From contig OMWE01000004.1 in NCBI GenBank assembly GCA_900314685.1, forward strand, positions 42,601-106,600: a DNA stretch of 64,000 nt, given 5' to 3'. Under the pieces are notes generated by a model, which did no database searches, was not told the origin of the DNA, and saw only the letters and a program-made list of their open reading frames with translations. Position numbers and translations under genes: made by a program. How positions within the stretch are numbered: position 1 is the stretch's first letter; each line of letters starts with the position of its first letter. The DNA is from an uncultured Actinomycetes bacterium (GTDB lineage Bacteria > Actinomycetota > Coriobacteriia > Coriobacteriales > Atopobiaceae). Shown in pieces: positions 9,072-17,772 of the stretch.

Positions 9072-9797
9072 ATGAAGAACTTTGTGGTGGAGGATTCATT
9101 CTGGGAGCTCTTCCCCGATGTGACGATCGGCGTGCTGGTGGTGGACGGCATCAAGCCGACCGACCAGATCGACCCCGAGCTCGTGGCCCGCGCCGAGAAG
9201 GAGCTCAAGCGCGCCAATATCGTCGCGCGCAAGTGGGTGCCCGACAACACCATCAGCAAAAACGAGGCCGCGGCCGTCTGGCGCGAGGCCTACCGCAAGT
9301 TCAAGACCAAGAAGGGCGTGCGCAGCTCCGTGGAGAACCTCCTCAAGCGCGTGCTCAAGGACAACCCCGTCGGCCACATCAACCCGGCCGTCGACACCTC
9401 TAATGCCGTGTCGCTGACCTACGCGCTGCCTATCGGCGTCGAGAACGTCGACGCGATCGAGGGCACCTTCCGCCTCAAGATGACCGAGGGCGGCGACGAG
9501 TTCCTCGCCGTGGGCGAGGAGGAGAGCGACCCGACGCTGCCGGGCGAGATCGCCTACATCGACGACGCCGGCGCGGTCTGCCGGTGCTGGAACTGGAGAG
9601 ACGGCCAGCGTACCGAGGCCACGGACGACACGCCCCACTGCATGTTCATCATGGAAAACATCGATCCCGCCCGCGTGGACGACCTGCACGCCGCAATCGA
9701 CCAGATGGAGGTCTACGCGACCGAGATCCTCGGCGCCCACACGACCAACAAGGACTATCTGACGATCGACCACAAGGAGACGGTGATCGCCGAGTAG
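9072..9797 (+). CDS. B3/B4 tRNA-binding domain protein (PheT B3/B4-like)
   Basis: This 241-residue stand-alone protein resembles the B3/B4 (editing-site) domain of phenylalanyl-tRNA synthetase beta. It has PDVTIGVLVVDGI near the N-terminus, NPVGHINPAVDTSNAVSL in the middle and DDAGAVCRCWNWRDGQRTEA toward the end. Related free-standing proteins are proposed to hydrolyse misacylated tRNAs or bind tRNA-like substrates, but experimental support is limited. The ATG at 9072 is chosen because GAGGGGAC precedes it; an in-frame ATG at 9021 would add 17 unconserved residues. NudC follows 87 bp downstream. Confidence 0.8.
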   Translation: MKNFVVEDSFWELFPDVTIGVLVVDGIKPTDQIDPELVARAEKELKRANIVARKWVPDNTISKNEAAAVWREAYRKFKTKKGVRSSVENLLKRVLKDNPVGHINPAVDTSNAVSLTYALPIGVENVDAIEGTFRLKMTEGGDEFLAVGEEESDPTLPGEIAYIDDAGAVCRCWNWRDGQRTEATDDTPHCMFIMENIDPARVDDLHAAIDQMEVYATEILGAHTTNKDYLTIDHKETVIAE

Positions 9798-9884
9798 CGG
9801 TATGGTGTAGCGACAGGCGGTCGACACGGCGCCGATACGCCGGACCGCCTCGTCTGACAGGCCTCTTGAGAATACGGGCATTAC

Positions 9885-10775
9885 GTGATCCAGGAGATCG
9901 GCGAGCACAGGCTCGACAACCGCTTCTATACCGTGACGCCGCGCGCGGGGGACTATGTGCTGCTTTGCCGTGGTCTCACCGTGTGCGCGCGTCTGTGCGG
10001 CGAGAAGGTCGAGGACAACAGCGGGTTTGCCCTGGGAGGCGAGCTCGGGCTGCCGCGCCTGGCCGACTTTGGGATGAGTCCCGACGAGCTGCAGCTCGTC
10101 TACCTGCTTGCGGTCGACGGCAAGCCCCTCTTCCTCGCGCGGGCCGAGATGGCGGAGCCGCCCGCCGGCTTTGGCTGGACGTCCATCCGCGAGCTGCGCA
10201 TGGCCGAGCCGCGCTGGCTCGCCTTTGCCGCGGTCACCGGTCATCACCTCGCCGGTTGGTACCGCTCCAACCGCTACTGCGGGGTCTGCGGGCATCCGAC
10301 GGAGCTTGTGCCCACCTCGCGTGAGATCTGCTGTCCCGCCTGCAACAACGTGATCTACCCCCGCATCAACCCCGCCGTGATCGTTGGCGTGCTCGACCCC
10401 TCCCACGAGCGCATGGTCTTTACCAAATACGCGGCCGCGCACGAGCGCTACGCCAATTACGCGCTGGTCGCGGGCTTCACCGAGATAGGGGAGACCTTCG
10501 AGCAGACCGTGCAGCGCGAGGTCGCCGAGGAGGTGGGGCTCACGGTGGGGCGGGTGCGCTACTGGGCCGATCAGCCCTGGCCCTTCTCGGGGTCGATCCT
10601 GGCGGGCTTCTGGTGCGAGGTCGAGGGCTCCTGCGAATTCACGGTCGATCACGGCGAGCTCAAATGTGCCGTCTGGCTGACGCGCGACGAGGTGCCTATG
10701 CCGCGCCGCGACACCTCGAGCCTCACAAACGCGATGATCACGGCCTTTGCGACGGGCTACGACCCCTACCGCTAG
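9885..10775 (+). CDS. nudC: NADH/NAD pyrophosphatase NudC (NAD-decapping Nudix enzyme)
   Basis: NudC hydrolyses NAD(H) to NMN(H) and AMP and removes NAD caps from RNA. The 296-residue protein has the NudC N-terminal domain, a four-cysteine zinc ribbon (CGVCGH ... CCPACNN, about 132-153) and a Nudix box (GFTEIGETFEQT followed by REVAEEVG, about 195-217). The closing segment WPFSGSILAGF contains the SQPWPFPxS-like motif typical of NudC (here DQPWPFSGS). It begins at a GTG with a poor ribosome-binding site, so the exact start is less certain than the identity. It sits between the B3/B4 gene and degV on the same strand. Confidence 0.9.
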   Translation: MIQEIGEHRLDNRFYTVTPRAGDYVLLCRGLTVCARLCGEKVEDNSGFALGGELGLPRLADFGMSPDELQLVYLLAVDGKPLFLARAEMAEPPAGFGWTSIRELRMAEPRWLAFAAVTGHHLAGWYRSNRYCGVCGHPTELVPTSREICCPACNNVIYPRINPAVIVGVLDPSHERMVFTKYAAAHERYANYALVAGFTEIGETFEQTVQREVAEEVGLTVGRVRYWADQPWPFSGSILAGFWCEVEGSCEFTVDHGELKCAVWLTRDEVPMPRRDTSSLTNAMITAFATGYDPYR

Positions 10776-10926
10776 GCATGCGCAGGACCGTGGAGTCAAT
10801 AGATAAGGAATTGTTCTTCTTGCCCGCGGTGTGCGCGAGCACCCCGTATGCGCGCTCCTTCGCTACAATGGTCAAGTTGGACTTTACCGATTGGCGCGCC
10901 GACCGGGCCGCCAGAAAGGTGTGCGC

Positions 10927-11808
10927 ATGCCCTCCTATGTCCTGAGCTGCTGCTCTACCGTCGACCTGCCGCAGGCGATGCTCGACGAGCGCGATATCAA
11001 ATACGTCTATTTCAACTACGAGCTCGACGGTGTCCAGCTCAAGGACGATTTCGGCCGGACGAACTCCCCGGCGCAGCTCTATGCCAAGATGGTCGCCGGC
11101 GCGGACGCCAAGACCTCCCAGGTGAGCGTGGGCGACTATGTGCAGCATTTCACACCGTATCTCGAGCAGGGGCTCGATATCGTGCACGTCACGCTCTCGA
11201 CGGGCATCTCGGGCACCTACAACTCGGCCATCGCCGCGTCGGACGAGCTCGAGGCGCTGTATCCGGGGCGCCGCGTGTACATCGTCGACTCGCTCGCGGC
11301 CTCCGCGGGCTACGGCCTGCTGGTCGACAAGCTCGCCGACCTGCGCGACGAGGGCATGGGCGCCGCCGAGCTCGTGGCGTGGGCAGAGGAGCACAAACGC
11401 GAGCTCAACCACTGGTTCTTCTCTTCCGACCTGAGCTTCTTCATCCGCGGCGGGCGCATCTCCAAGGCCGCGGGCCTCGTGGGCGGCGTCCTCAAGATCT
11501 GCCCCGTGATGGATGTGGACCACGACGGCGCCCTCGCCGTGAGGGAGAAGATCCGCACCAAGGCGCGTGCCGCCAAACGCGTGGTGGACATCATGCGCCG
11601 CCGCGCCGCGGGCGCTACCGACTACACGGGCAAGGTCTACATCAGCCAGAGCGAGTGCCTCGACGACGCGCATATGGTCGGTGACGCGATCGAGGCGGCC
11701 TTCCCCCACATGGACGGGCACGTGCTCTACACCAACGTCGGCGCCACCATCGGCGTGCACACGGGTCCCGGCACCGTCGCCCTTTTCTACTGGGGCGAGC
11801 CGCGCTAG
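10927..11808 (+). CDS. DegV family fatty-acid-binding protein
   Basis: This 293-residue DegV fold protein carries MPSYVLSCCSTVDLP (ligand-carboxylate-binding first loop), TSQVSVGDY, the STGISGTYNSA motif and a long ...FFIRGGRISKAAGLVGGVL segment, all hallmarks of DegV/FakB. Such proteins bind a single fatty acid and, as FakB, present it to the FakA kinase for phospholipid synthesis; no fakA is visible in this window. The ATG at 10927 follows an AGAAAGGTG ribosome-binding site and starts at the conserved N-terminus; the longer in-frame start at 10831 is unlikely. A strong hairpin follows about 75 bp after the stop. Confidence 0.9.
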   Translation: MPSYVLSCCSTVDLPQAMLDERDIKYVYFNYELDGVQLKDDFGRTNSPAQLYAKMVAGADAKTSQVSVGDYVQHFTPYLEQGLDIVHVTLSTGISGTYNSAIAASDELEALYPGRRVYIVDSLAASAGYGLLVDKLADLRDEGMGAAELVAWAEEHKRELNHWFFSSDLSFFIRGGRISKAAGLVGGVLKICPVMDVDHDGALAVREKIRTKARAAKRVVDIMRRRAAGATDYTGKVYISQSECLDDAHMVGDAIEAAFPHMDGHVLYTNVGATIGVHTGPGTVALFYWGEPR

Positions 11809-11882
11809 CGGGGCGGTCCCGTCTCGCTGCGCCGACGGCTCCATGATGCGAGCGCGGGTAGCACAAGTCAGTCGTCAAGCAA

Positions 11883-11932
11883 AGGCAATCTAGCTGCAGA
11901 AATGCAAAAATGCAGCTAGATTGCCTATTTAT
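11883..11932 (+). terminator. Hairpin terminator after degV
   Basis: AGGCAATCTAGCTGCA (11883-11898) pairs perfectly with 11911-11926 across a 12-nt loop, giving a 16-bp stem followed by ATTTATTTCT. It lies 75 bp after the degV stop and probably ends that transcript. The U tract is imperfect. Confidence 0.7.
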
Positions 11933-12134
11933 TTCTGATGGAGATTTGTGCCGTCATTCGCCGAAAAAACCTGCGAAGAATATCGGCCCTGTTTTATGCA
12001 TTCTTGGAGTTTTCACCATCAACGAAGAATGGGGGAGCCATAGGCATGACCTGCGGGTCGATGAAAAGTCAGCCTGCCGCGGCTCCGCTTTCAACAATCC
12101 ACAATGAGTTTTCAACGGGTTTCTGAACACTCAT

Positions 12135-12150
12135 CCACAAGATGTAGATG
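12135..12150 (+). promoter_or_regulatory. Candidate NrdR box upstream of nrdD
   Basis: The sequence at 12135-12150 contains CAAGATGTAG, which fits the core CwAnATnTwG of the NrdR operator that represses ribonucleotide reductase genes. A TATAGT -10-like hexamer follows at 12182-12187, about 90 bp before the nrdD start. NrdR normally binds two boxes a whole number of helical turns apart; the possible second site (around 12177-12192) is poor. Confidence 0.35.
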
Positions 12151-12273
12151 TGATTATGGGTGCAAGCCCCAAGAAATTGTGTATAGTAAGTGCTCGGTAC
12201 CTACGCAGCTCAAGCAAAGCAGCACGTGTTACCACCTCATACACTCGCTCGACCAGCACAAGGAGCCCACGAG

Positions 12274-14499
12274 ATGAAGATCATCAAGCGCAACGGTTCG
12301 GAGGTCGCCTTCGACCTGACCAAGATCATCAACGCCATCGCAGCCGCCAACCGCGAGGTCCCCGCCGACGAGCGCCTCAAGGACCGCGAGGTCACCTTCG
12401 CCGCCCTCAACGTCGAGGACCAGTGCAAGGAGGCCGGTCACACCGTGACGGTCGAGGAGATCCAGGACATGGTCGAGGACCAGCTGATGGCGCTCGACAA
12501 GTTCTCCGTGGCCCGCAAGTACATCATCTACCGTTACCTGCAGAACGAGAAGCGACGTAAGAACACGACCGACGACAAGATCCTGTCGCTCATCGACTCC
12601 AACAACGAGGTCGTCAAGCAGGAGAACTCCAACAAGAACCCGACGGTGGTCTCCGTCCAGCGCGACTACATGGCCGGCGAGGTCAGCCGCGACCTCACGG
12701 ACCGCAAGCTGCTGCCCGAGGACGTGGTCAAGGCCCACGAGGAGGGTATCATCCACTTCCACGACTCCGACTACTACGCGCAGCGCATGCACAACTGCGA
12801 CCTCGTCAACCTCGACGACATGCTGCAGAACGGCACCGTGATCTCCGGCACCATGATCGAGAAGCCGCACTCCTTCTCCACCGCCTGCAACATCGCGACG
12901 CAGATCATCGCGCAGGTCGCCAGCTGCCAGTACGGCGGCCAGTCGATCTCGCTGGAGCACCTCGCGCCTTTCGTCGACATCAGCCGCAAAAAGATCCGCC
13001 GCTCGGTCTACGCCGAGATGGAGACCATCGGCTTCAAGGCCTCCGAGGACCAGATCGAGGCCATGGTCGACAAGCGCCTGCGCGAGGAGATCGCCCGCGG
13101 CGTCCAGACCATCCAGTACCAGGTCGTCACGCTCATGACCACCAACGGCCAGGCGCCCTTCATCACGGTCTTCATGTACCTCAACGAGGCCCGCGACGAG
13201 CAGACCAAGAAGGACCTGGCGCTGATCATCGAGGAGACCCTCCGCCAGCGCTATCAGGGCGTGAAGAACGAGGCGGGCGTCTGGATCACCCCCGCCTTCC
13301 CCAAGCTCATCTACGTGCTCGAGGACGACAATATCCACCAGGGCGACCCCTACTGGTACCTCACGGAGCTCGCGGCCAAGTGCACTGCCAAGCGCATGGT
13401 GCCCGACTACATCTCCGAGAAGAAGATGAGGGAATACAAGCTCTCCCGCGGCGAGGTCGAGGGTCAGGGCGACGTGTACACCTGCATGGGTTGCCGCTCC
13501 TTCCTGACCCCGGACCGCTCCGGCAACGGCTACGACAACGTGGCCCGCGCCAAGAACTACGTCCCCGGCAAGCCCAAGTACTACGGCCGTTTCAACCAGG
13601 GCGTCGTCACCATCAACCTGCCCGACGTGGCGCTGTCCTCCGGCGGCGACATGGACAAGTTCTGGCAGATCTTCGACGAACGCCTGGAGCTCTGCCACAA
13701 GGGCCTGCGCTGCCGTCACGACCGCCTGTGCGGCACGCTGTCCGACGCCGCCCCGATCCTCTGGCAGTTCGGTGCGCTCGCCCGTCTGGACAAGGGCGAG
13801 AAGATCGACAAGCTGCTCTACGGCGGCTACTCCACGATCTCGCTGGGCTACGCCGGCCTCTACGAGTGCGTGAAGTACATGACGGGCAAGAGCCACACCG
13901 ACCCCGAGGCCAAGCCCTTTGCCCTGCAGGTAATGCAGCACATGAACGACAAGTGCGCTGAGTGGAAGGCTGCTGAGGACATCGACTACAGCCTCTACGG
14001 CACGCCGATCGAGTCCACGACCTACAAGTTCGCCAAGAGCCTGCAGCGCCGTTGGGGCATCATCCCCGGTGTCACGGACAAGGGCTACATCACCAACAGC
14101 TACCATGTCCACGTCGGCGAGAAGATCGACGCCTTCACCAAGCTCAAGTTTGAGAGCGACTTCCAGCGCCTGTCGCCCGGTGGTGCCATCTCCTACGTCG
14201 AGGTGCCCAACATGCAGGACAACCTCGAGGCCGTGCTCGCCGTGATGCAGTTCATCTACGACAACATCATGTACGCCGAGCTCAACACCAAGTCCGACTA
14301 CTGCCAGGTCTGCGGCTACGACGGCGAGATCAAGATCGTGACCGACGACGACGGCAAGCTGGTGTGGGAGTGCCCCAACTGCGGCAACCGCGACCAGTCC
14401 AAGATGAACGTCGCCCGTCGTACCTGCGGCTACATCGGCACCCAGTACTGGAACCAGGGCCGTACGCAGGAGATCAAGGACCGCGTCCTGCACCTGTAG
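12274..14499 (+). CDS. nrdD: Anaerobic ribonucleoside-triphosphate reductase
   Basis: This class III reductase makes dNTPs from NTPs without oxygen using a glycyl radical. The 741-residue protein has an N-terminal ATP-cone (about 1-90, starting MKIIKRNGSEVAFDLTKI), the catalytic barrel with CMGCRS, a C-terminal zinc-binding CQVCGYDGE ... CPNCGN element, and the radical loop RRTCGYIG with glycine near position 719. Length and ends are normal. The start has AAGGAGCC upstream. Its activase NrdG is not adjacent but encoded 5.8 kb downstream on the same strand with eight kb-scale insertions of unrelated genes between them. A strong terminator follows. A candidate NrdR site lies upstream. Identity is certain. 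Confidence 0.97.
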   Translation: MKIIKRNGSEVAFDLTKIINAIAAANREVPADERLKDREVTFAALNVEDQCKEAGHTVTVEEIQDMVEDQLMALDKFSVARKYIIYRYLQNEKRRKNTTDDKILSLIDSNNEVVKQENSNKNPTVVSVQRDYMAGEVSRDLTDRKLLPEDVVKAHEEGIIHFHDSDYYAQRMHNCDLVNLDDMLQNGTVISGTMIEKPHSFSTACNIATQIIAQVASCQYGGQSISLEHLAPFVDISRKKIRRSVYAEMETIGFKASEDQIEAMVDKRLREEIARGVQTIQYQVVTLMTTNGQAPFITVFMYLNEARDEQTKKDLALIIEETLRQRYQGVKNEAGVWITPAFPKLIYVLEDDNIHQGDPYWYLTELAAKCTAKRMVPDYISEKKMREYKLSRGEVEGQGDVYTCMGCRSFLTPDRSGNGYDNVARAKNYVPGKPKYYGRFNQGVVTINLPDVALSSGGDMDKFWQIFDERLELCHKGLRCRHDRLCGTLSDAAPILWQFGALARLDKGEKIDKLLYGGYSTISLGYAGLYECVKYMTGKSHTDPEAKPFALQVMQHMNDKCAEWKAAEDIDYSLYGTPIESTTYKFAKSLQRRWGIIPGVTDKGYITNSYHVHVGEKIDAFTKLKFESDFQRLSPGGAISYVEVPNMQDNLEAVLAVMQFIYDNIMYAELNTKSDYCQVCGYDGEIKIVTDDDGKLVWECPNCGNRDQSKMNVARRTCGYIGTQYWNQGRTQEIKDRVLHL

Positions 14500-14521
14500 G
14501 AGCACACAACAAGGCAGGTAG

Positions 14522-14566
14522 CCGCCCTCTTGTTCGGGTCCTACCGGGCGAGAGGGCGGTTTTTAT
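14522..14566 (+). terminator. Rho-independent terminator of nrdD
   Basis: CCGCCCTCT (14522-14530) pairs with AGAGGGCGG (14551-14559), followed by a TTTTTA tract. It is 22 bp past the nrdD stop. Confidence 0.9.
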
Positions 14567-14733
14567 TCGCCGCGAGAGGATACGGGCAGAGCGGCGGTCG
14601 CGATGGGGGAGGCAGCACCGATGAGGGAAGCTGTCTTGTTGAGCGGAGCCAACACCTACCGTGCGCAGGGCTTACTGCAGCCTTACATGCTGCCGCTATG
14701 CTGCAGAGATAGCACACGGCAGAATGAGGACCC

Positions 14734-15525
14734 ATGAGCGACAACTCACATGCAGACGACCACGTTGCCCGCCTTCCCTACAGCAAGGTGCGGGAGGAGC
14801 TCGGCGACCTTGGCCTGTCTTCCTGGAGGGACGAGAATAAGGACCGTCGGATCCTGGCATACCTGCTCAGAAGCCGGTGGCCGGTCCGCCAACTCAAGGC
14901 GGTCCTGCTGGCCCTGGTCAGACGTCATCAAAAGAAAAACGATACCAAAGGCACCAAGCCCGTGTGCTGGGTGATCCTCTTGGTAGTGCTGGGGATCGCC
15001 TTGCCCATTGCGGCCCTCATGCTCCTGTTTGGTTGGCTTTTCGCTGATATGGGTCCCAAGGCGCTTACGGGCCGGATAGCCCTCGGAGCGATACTCATCG
15101 CGCTGGGAGTTGCCCTGATCGTGCGCGGCGTGCGGCTGGATGGCAAGGCTGCCAAGCGTGTCGGATACCTCGCAATCGGCGTGGCCTTGGTGGCGGGAAG
15201 CGCCCTGTTGTGCGAAAAGGACGCCCTGCTCGACCTGCCTTACCTAGCGGCTCCCAGACAGGAGCAGATGGTTGCTCTGGGCACCTGGTACAGCAGCGGC
15301 GAATACAGCGACACCTACAGCATCTGGTTCGATTCGGGCGACGGACGCCACTACACGCCCAACGTGACGAGCGAAGTCTACGACCAGGCAGAGCGGCTGG
15401 GCCTGCGCGAGATCCACAACTGGCCCTCCGGGGGCTACCAGCCGGAGGGCTCCATGCCGGCGCAGGTCACCTACTACCCGCACACGGGAATCCTGGTGGA
15501 TGTGCAGTTCGAGCCGCGCTCGTAG
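14734..15525 (+). CDS. Multi-pass membrane protein of unknown function
   Basis: I do not recognise this 263-residue protein. It has a charged cytoplasmic N-terminus (1-75, with SSWRDENKDRRILAYLLRSR), three hydrophobic helices (about 78-105, 113-131 and 143-160), and a soluble C-terminal domain rich in Tyr, Ser and Asp (about 170-263), probably extracytoplasmic, that repeatedly uses Y-x-P and W-Y-S-S-G type elements. A GAGGAC ribosome-binding site precedes the ATG. It stands alone between the nrdD terminator and a convergent phosphatase gene. The downstream neighbour gives no functional clue. Confidence 0.7.
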   Translation: MSDNSHADDHVARLPYSKVREELGDLGLSSWRDENKDRRILAYLLRSRWPVRQLKAVLLALVRRHQKKNDTKGTKPVCWVILLVVLGIALPIAALMLLFGWLFADMGPKALTGRIALGAILIALGVALIVRGVRLDGKAAKRVGYLAIGVALVAGSALLCEKDALLDLPYLAAPRQEQMVALGTWYSSGEYSDTYSIWFDSGDGRHYTPNVTSEVYDQAERLGLREIHNWPSGGYQPEGSMPAQVTYYPHTGILVDVQFEPRS

Positions 15526-15593
15526 GACCGAGGGCCTCCCAGGGCCATACGGTCTGTCTTTGTGCTCTTGGCCTTCGGGAACGGGGATTGCGC

Positions 15594-16097
15594 CTAGAGC
15601 CGTGCGAGCATGGCGGAGCAACCGGCGAGGACATCGTCCAGGGTTACCTGGAAATTGTGCGTGTACCAGGGGTCGGCGACATCGCGGGGATGGTCGGTCC
15701 AGTCGAGCAGGAGCGATACCTTGTCTTCCGGGTCGGCTCGTCGGGCCTCCGCCTCGCTCACGGGGTCCCAGCTCCAGCCGTAGCCCCGCTCGCCCATGAG
15801 CAGCCGGTAGATGCCAGCAAGGTTCTCCGCGTCCATCCCCACGATGTAGTCAAACTCTCGGTAGTCGGCAGGTCCCATCTGGCGAGACCGATGGTGGCCG
15901 CAGGGGATGCCCGCCCTCTCCAGTGCACGACGCGTGCCGGGATGGACGTCGTTTCCCAGCTCCTCGCGGCTGGTGGCCGCCGAGTCGACCACAAACTCGT
16001 CGGCGCGCCCCGCCTGGCGCGCGAGGTCGGCAAAGACGAACTGGGCCATGGTGGACCGGCAGATGTTGCCGTGGCAGACGAAGAGGATGCTGGTCAT
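15594..16097 (-). CDS. Low-molecular-weight protein-tyrosine phosphatase
   Basis: This 167-residue phosphatase starts MTSILFVCHGNICRSTMAQF, the CX5R phosphate-binding loop with nucleophile C8 and R14. The general acid lies in the DPWY motif near residue 140. Such enzymes remove phosphate from tyrosine or arginine residues and often regulate polysaccharide export or stress responses. The frame remains open far upstream, but the ATG at 16097 has AGGAG 7 nt before it and begins at the family's exact N-terminus, so the long extension is rejected. No partner tyrosine kinase is encoded nearby. Confidence 0.93.
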   Translation of the reverse strand: MTSILFVCHGNICRSTMAQFVFADLARQAGRADEFVVDSAATSREELGNDVHPGTRRALERAGIPCGHHRSRQMGPADYREFDYIVGMDAENLAGIYRLLMGERGYGWSWDPVSEAEARRADPEDKVSLLLDWTDHPRDVADPWYTHNFQVTLDDVLAGCSAMLARL

Positions 16098-16338
16098 GTG
16101 GTCTCCTATGCGCGAGCTATGCACCCTAATCGTATCGTTAGCCGCAGTCGAATCAAATTGCGGTTGTGACAGCGGCTGAGAATAGCCGAAAAAGACCAAT
16201 GCCATTATCCGCGCCGCGCGAATGCTCAGAAACATTGGTGGTAAATGGTAGTCCATGGAAAAAGCTGATAGCAAATAGTAGTCAAACGGAAGCATTGGTA
16301 GATAATGGTGGCATAAATGTATGTGCAGAGGAGGAGTT

Positions 16339-17496
16339 ATGGGACCGAACCCCTTTAAACCGACCGCAGGGAAGATGCCGCCTATCCTCATCGGCCGCCA
16401 AGCAGTCATCGACGACTTCACCGATGGCCTGCGTAACGGGGCGGGTGCGCCAGGCCGCCTGATGCTTGTCACAGGGCAAAGGGGCTTTGGTAAGACGGTT
16501 GTCCTTACCGAGCTGGGCAACGTTGCCCGAAAAGCCGGATGGGTGGAAGTAGCTGAAACCGCCTCCCCTGGCTTCGTTGGACGGCTTGTCGAGAGGCTTG
16601 CGGCAACAGCGCACAATGGAGCCCGCATTACTGCGAACCCACAGCTTACGGTCCCTATGGTCGGCAGCCTGAGCCTAGGGTCGGTTGAAATAGGCAATAC
16701 TGCTGCGCCCTCAACCCTTCGCGATGCAATCAACCATCGTCTCAAGCGCATGGACAAAGGACACGGCATCCTCATCACGCTGGATGAGGCGCAGGGAGCC
16801 GATATCGACGAGCTTGTGGCTCTGGGCACCGCCGTGCAGCACGTGATCCGCGACCAGGATGCCACAGGCCTTTCCGATACCGATAAGTGGGGAGTGGCGC
16901 TCGTCATCTCGGCTCTGCCATCAATGGTGGACGATCTCTTGGACCAGAAAGTCCTCACCTTCCTGCGCCGCGCCTTACGGGAGGATCTAGCCGAGGTCCC
17001 CGTACCCGACGTGCGCAACGCCTATCTGAAAACCGTGCGTGAAAACGGTGCGGAAATCTCTCTGGAGGACGCGCAAATGGCGGCCAAGGCATCTGGCGGC
17101 TACCCCTATATGGTGCAGCTTGTCGGGTACTACATGTGGCAGTCGGCCGATCGGAAGGGGGCTGACACGATTGAGACTGACGATGTCCGACAAGGCATAG
17201 AGGACGCTGGGATGGCCTTCGAAGAGGCCGTCTGTGCGCCAGCATTCAATCGTCTTACTGAGCCGCAGCGTCGTTTCGTGATCGCGATGGCGAAAGACTT
17301 GCCAAAGCCTTCAGCTCTGGTGGATGTTGCTGACAGGGCTGGTAGATCGCGCGGTTGGGCGGGAAAGTACCGTCTCAGTCTCATCCAGGAACATGTTATC
17401 CGTGCCGAGGGTCGCGGTTTGGTGGGGTATGCAATTCCTCATTTTGGCCCATACGTTCAGCGGCTGCTCTCAACTGGCGTCGTATCGCTGGATTAG
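16339..17496 (+). CDS. AAA ATPase (archaeal-ATPase-like, single gene)
   Basis: This 385-residue P-loop ATPase has Walker A GQRGFGKT (46-53) and Walker B LITLDEAQ (D149, E150), followed by a sensor-like VISALPS segment and a C-terminal helical part with a possible winged-helix region (residues 310-385). Proteins of this layout occur as solitary ATPases in gut actinobacteria and their substrates are unknown. A GAGGAGG ribosome-binding site sits right before the ATG. Base composition is lower in GC than its neighbours and it is flanked on the right by a large palindromic element, both compatible with acquisition by transfer. A role in defence or mobile-element control is possible but unproven. 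Confidence 0.75.
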   Translation: MGPNPFKPTAGKMPPILIGRQAVIDDFTDGLRNGAGAPGRLMLVTGQRGFGKTVVLTELGNVARKAGWVEVAETASPGFVGRLVERLAATAHNGARITANPQLTVPMVGSLSLGSVEIGNTAAPSTLRDAINHRLKRMDKGHGILITLDEAQGADIDELVALGTAVQHVIRDQDATGLSDTDKWGVALVISALPSMVDDLLDQKVLTFLRRALREDLAEVPVPDVRNAYLKTVRENGAEISLEDAQMAAKASGGYPYMVQLVGYYMWQSADRKGADTIETDDVRQGIEDAGMAFEEAVCAPAFNRLTEPQRRFVIAMAKDLPKPSALVDVADRAGRSRGWAGKYRLSLIQEHVIRAEGRGLVGYAIPHFGPYVQRLLSTGVVSLD

Positions 17497-17570
17497 ATGG
17501 TGCGGCTTGTGCCTTGTGCCCAATTCGTCTACCTGTACGCATCCGCGACGCGTACCGATAACTCGCGGAG

Positions 17571-17757
17571 ATCCAGACAGCCCAGGGCAGCCCGTAGGGG
17601 TTGCAAACATCTTGCGAAGCAGATCCGCCGAGGGGCACTTGCGGGAGCGAGGACTGTCTGAGGCCGTAAGGCCGAGTTCCGCAGCTGCAAGCGCCTCTCG
17701 GCGGATCGGGTGCGGAGCGTGTTTGCAACCCCTACGGGCCGCCCTGGGCTGTCCGGG
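17571..17757. repeat. Large (about 187 bp) interrupted palindrome between the AAA ATPase and deoB
   Basis: The left arm (17571-17645) and right arm (17683-17757) are inverted copies of about 75 nt. They include a perfect 19-nt match, CCCGTAGGGGTTGCAAACA, plus GACAGCCCAGGGC at the outer end and GATCCGCCGAG inside. The 40-nt centre carries its own small GGCCGTAAGGCC palindrome. Transcribed, it would fold into a long hairpin in either direction. It sits between convergent genes and could act as a terminator, but its size suggests a non-autonomous palindromic element. No open reading frame inside it is convincing. Confidence 0.8.
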
Positions 17758-17772
17758 TCAACGGTACAGCTA

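Noticed and set aside
12229..14505. Long open frame antisense to nrdD
   Set aside because: A high-GC codon-bias shadow: Val/Leu/Asp-rich, no known domain, no ribosome-binding site, while the other strand is a perfect NrdD.
15594..17018. 474-residue version of the tyrosine phosphatase
   Set aside because: The extra 300 codons are antisense to the AAA ATPase; the correct start at 16097 has an ideal ribosome-binding site.
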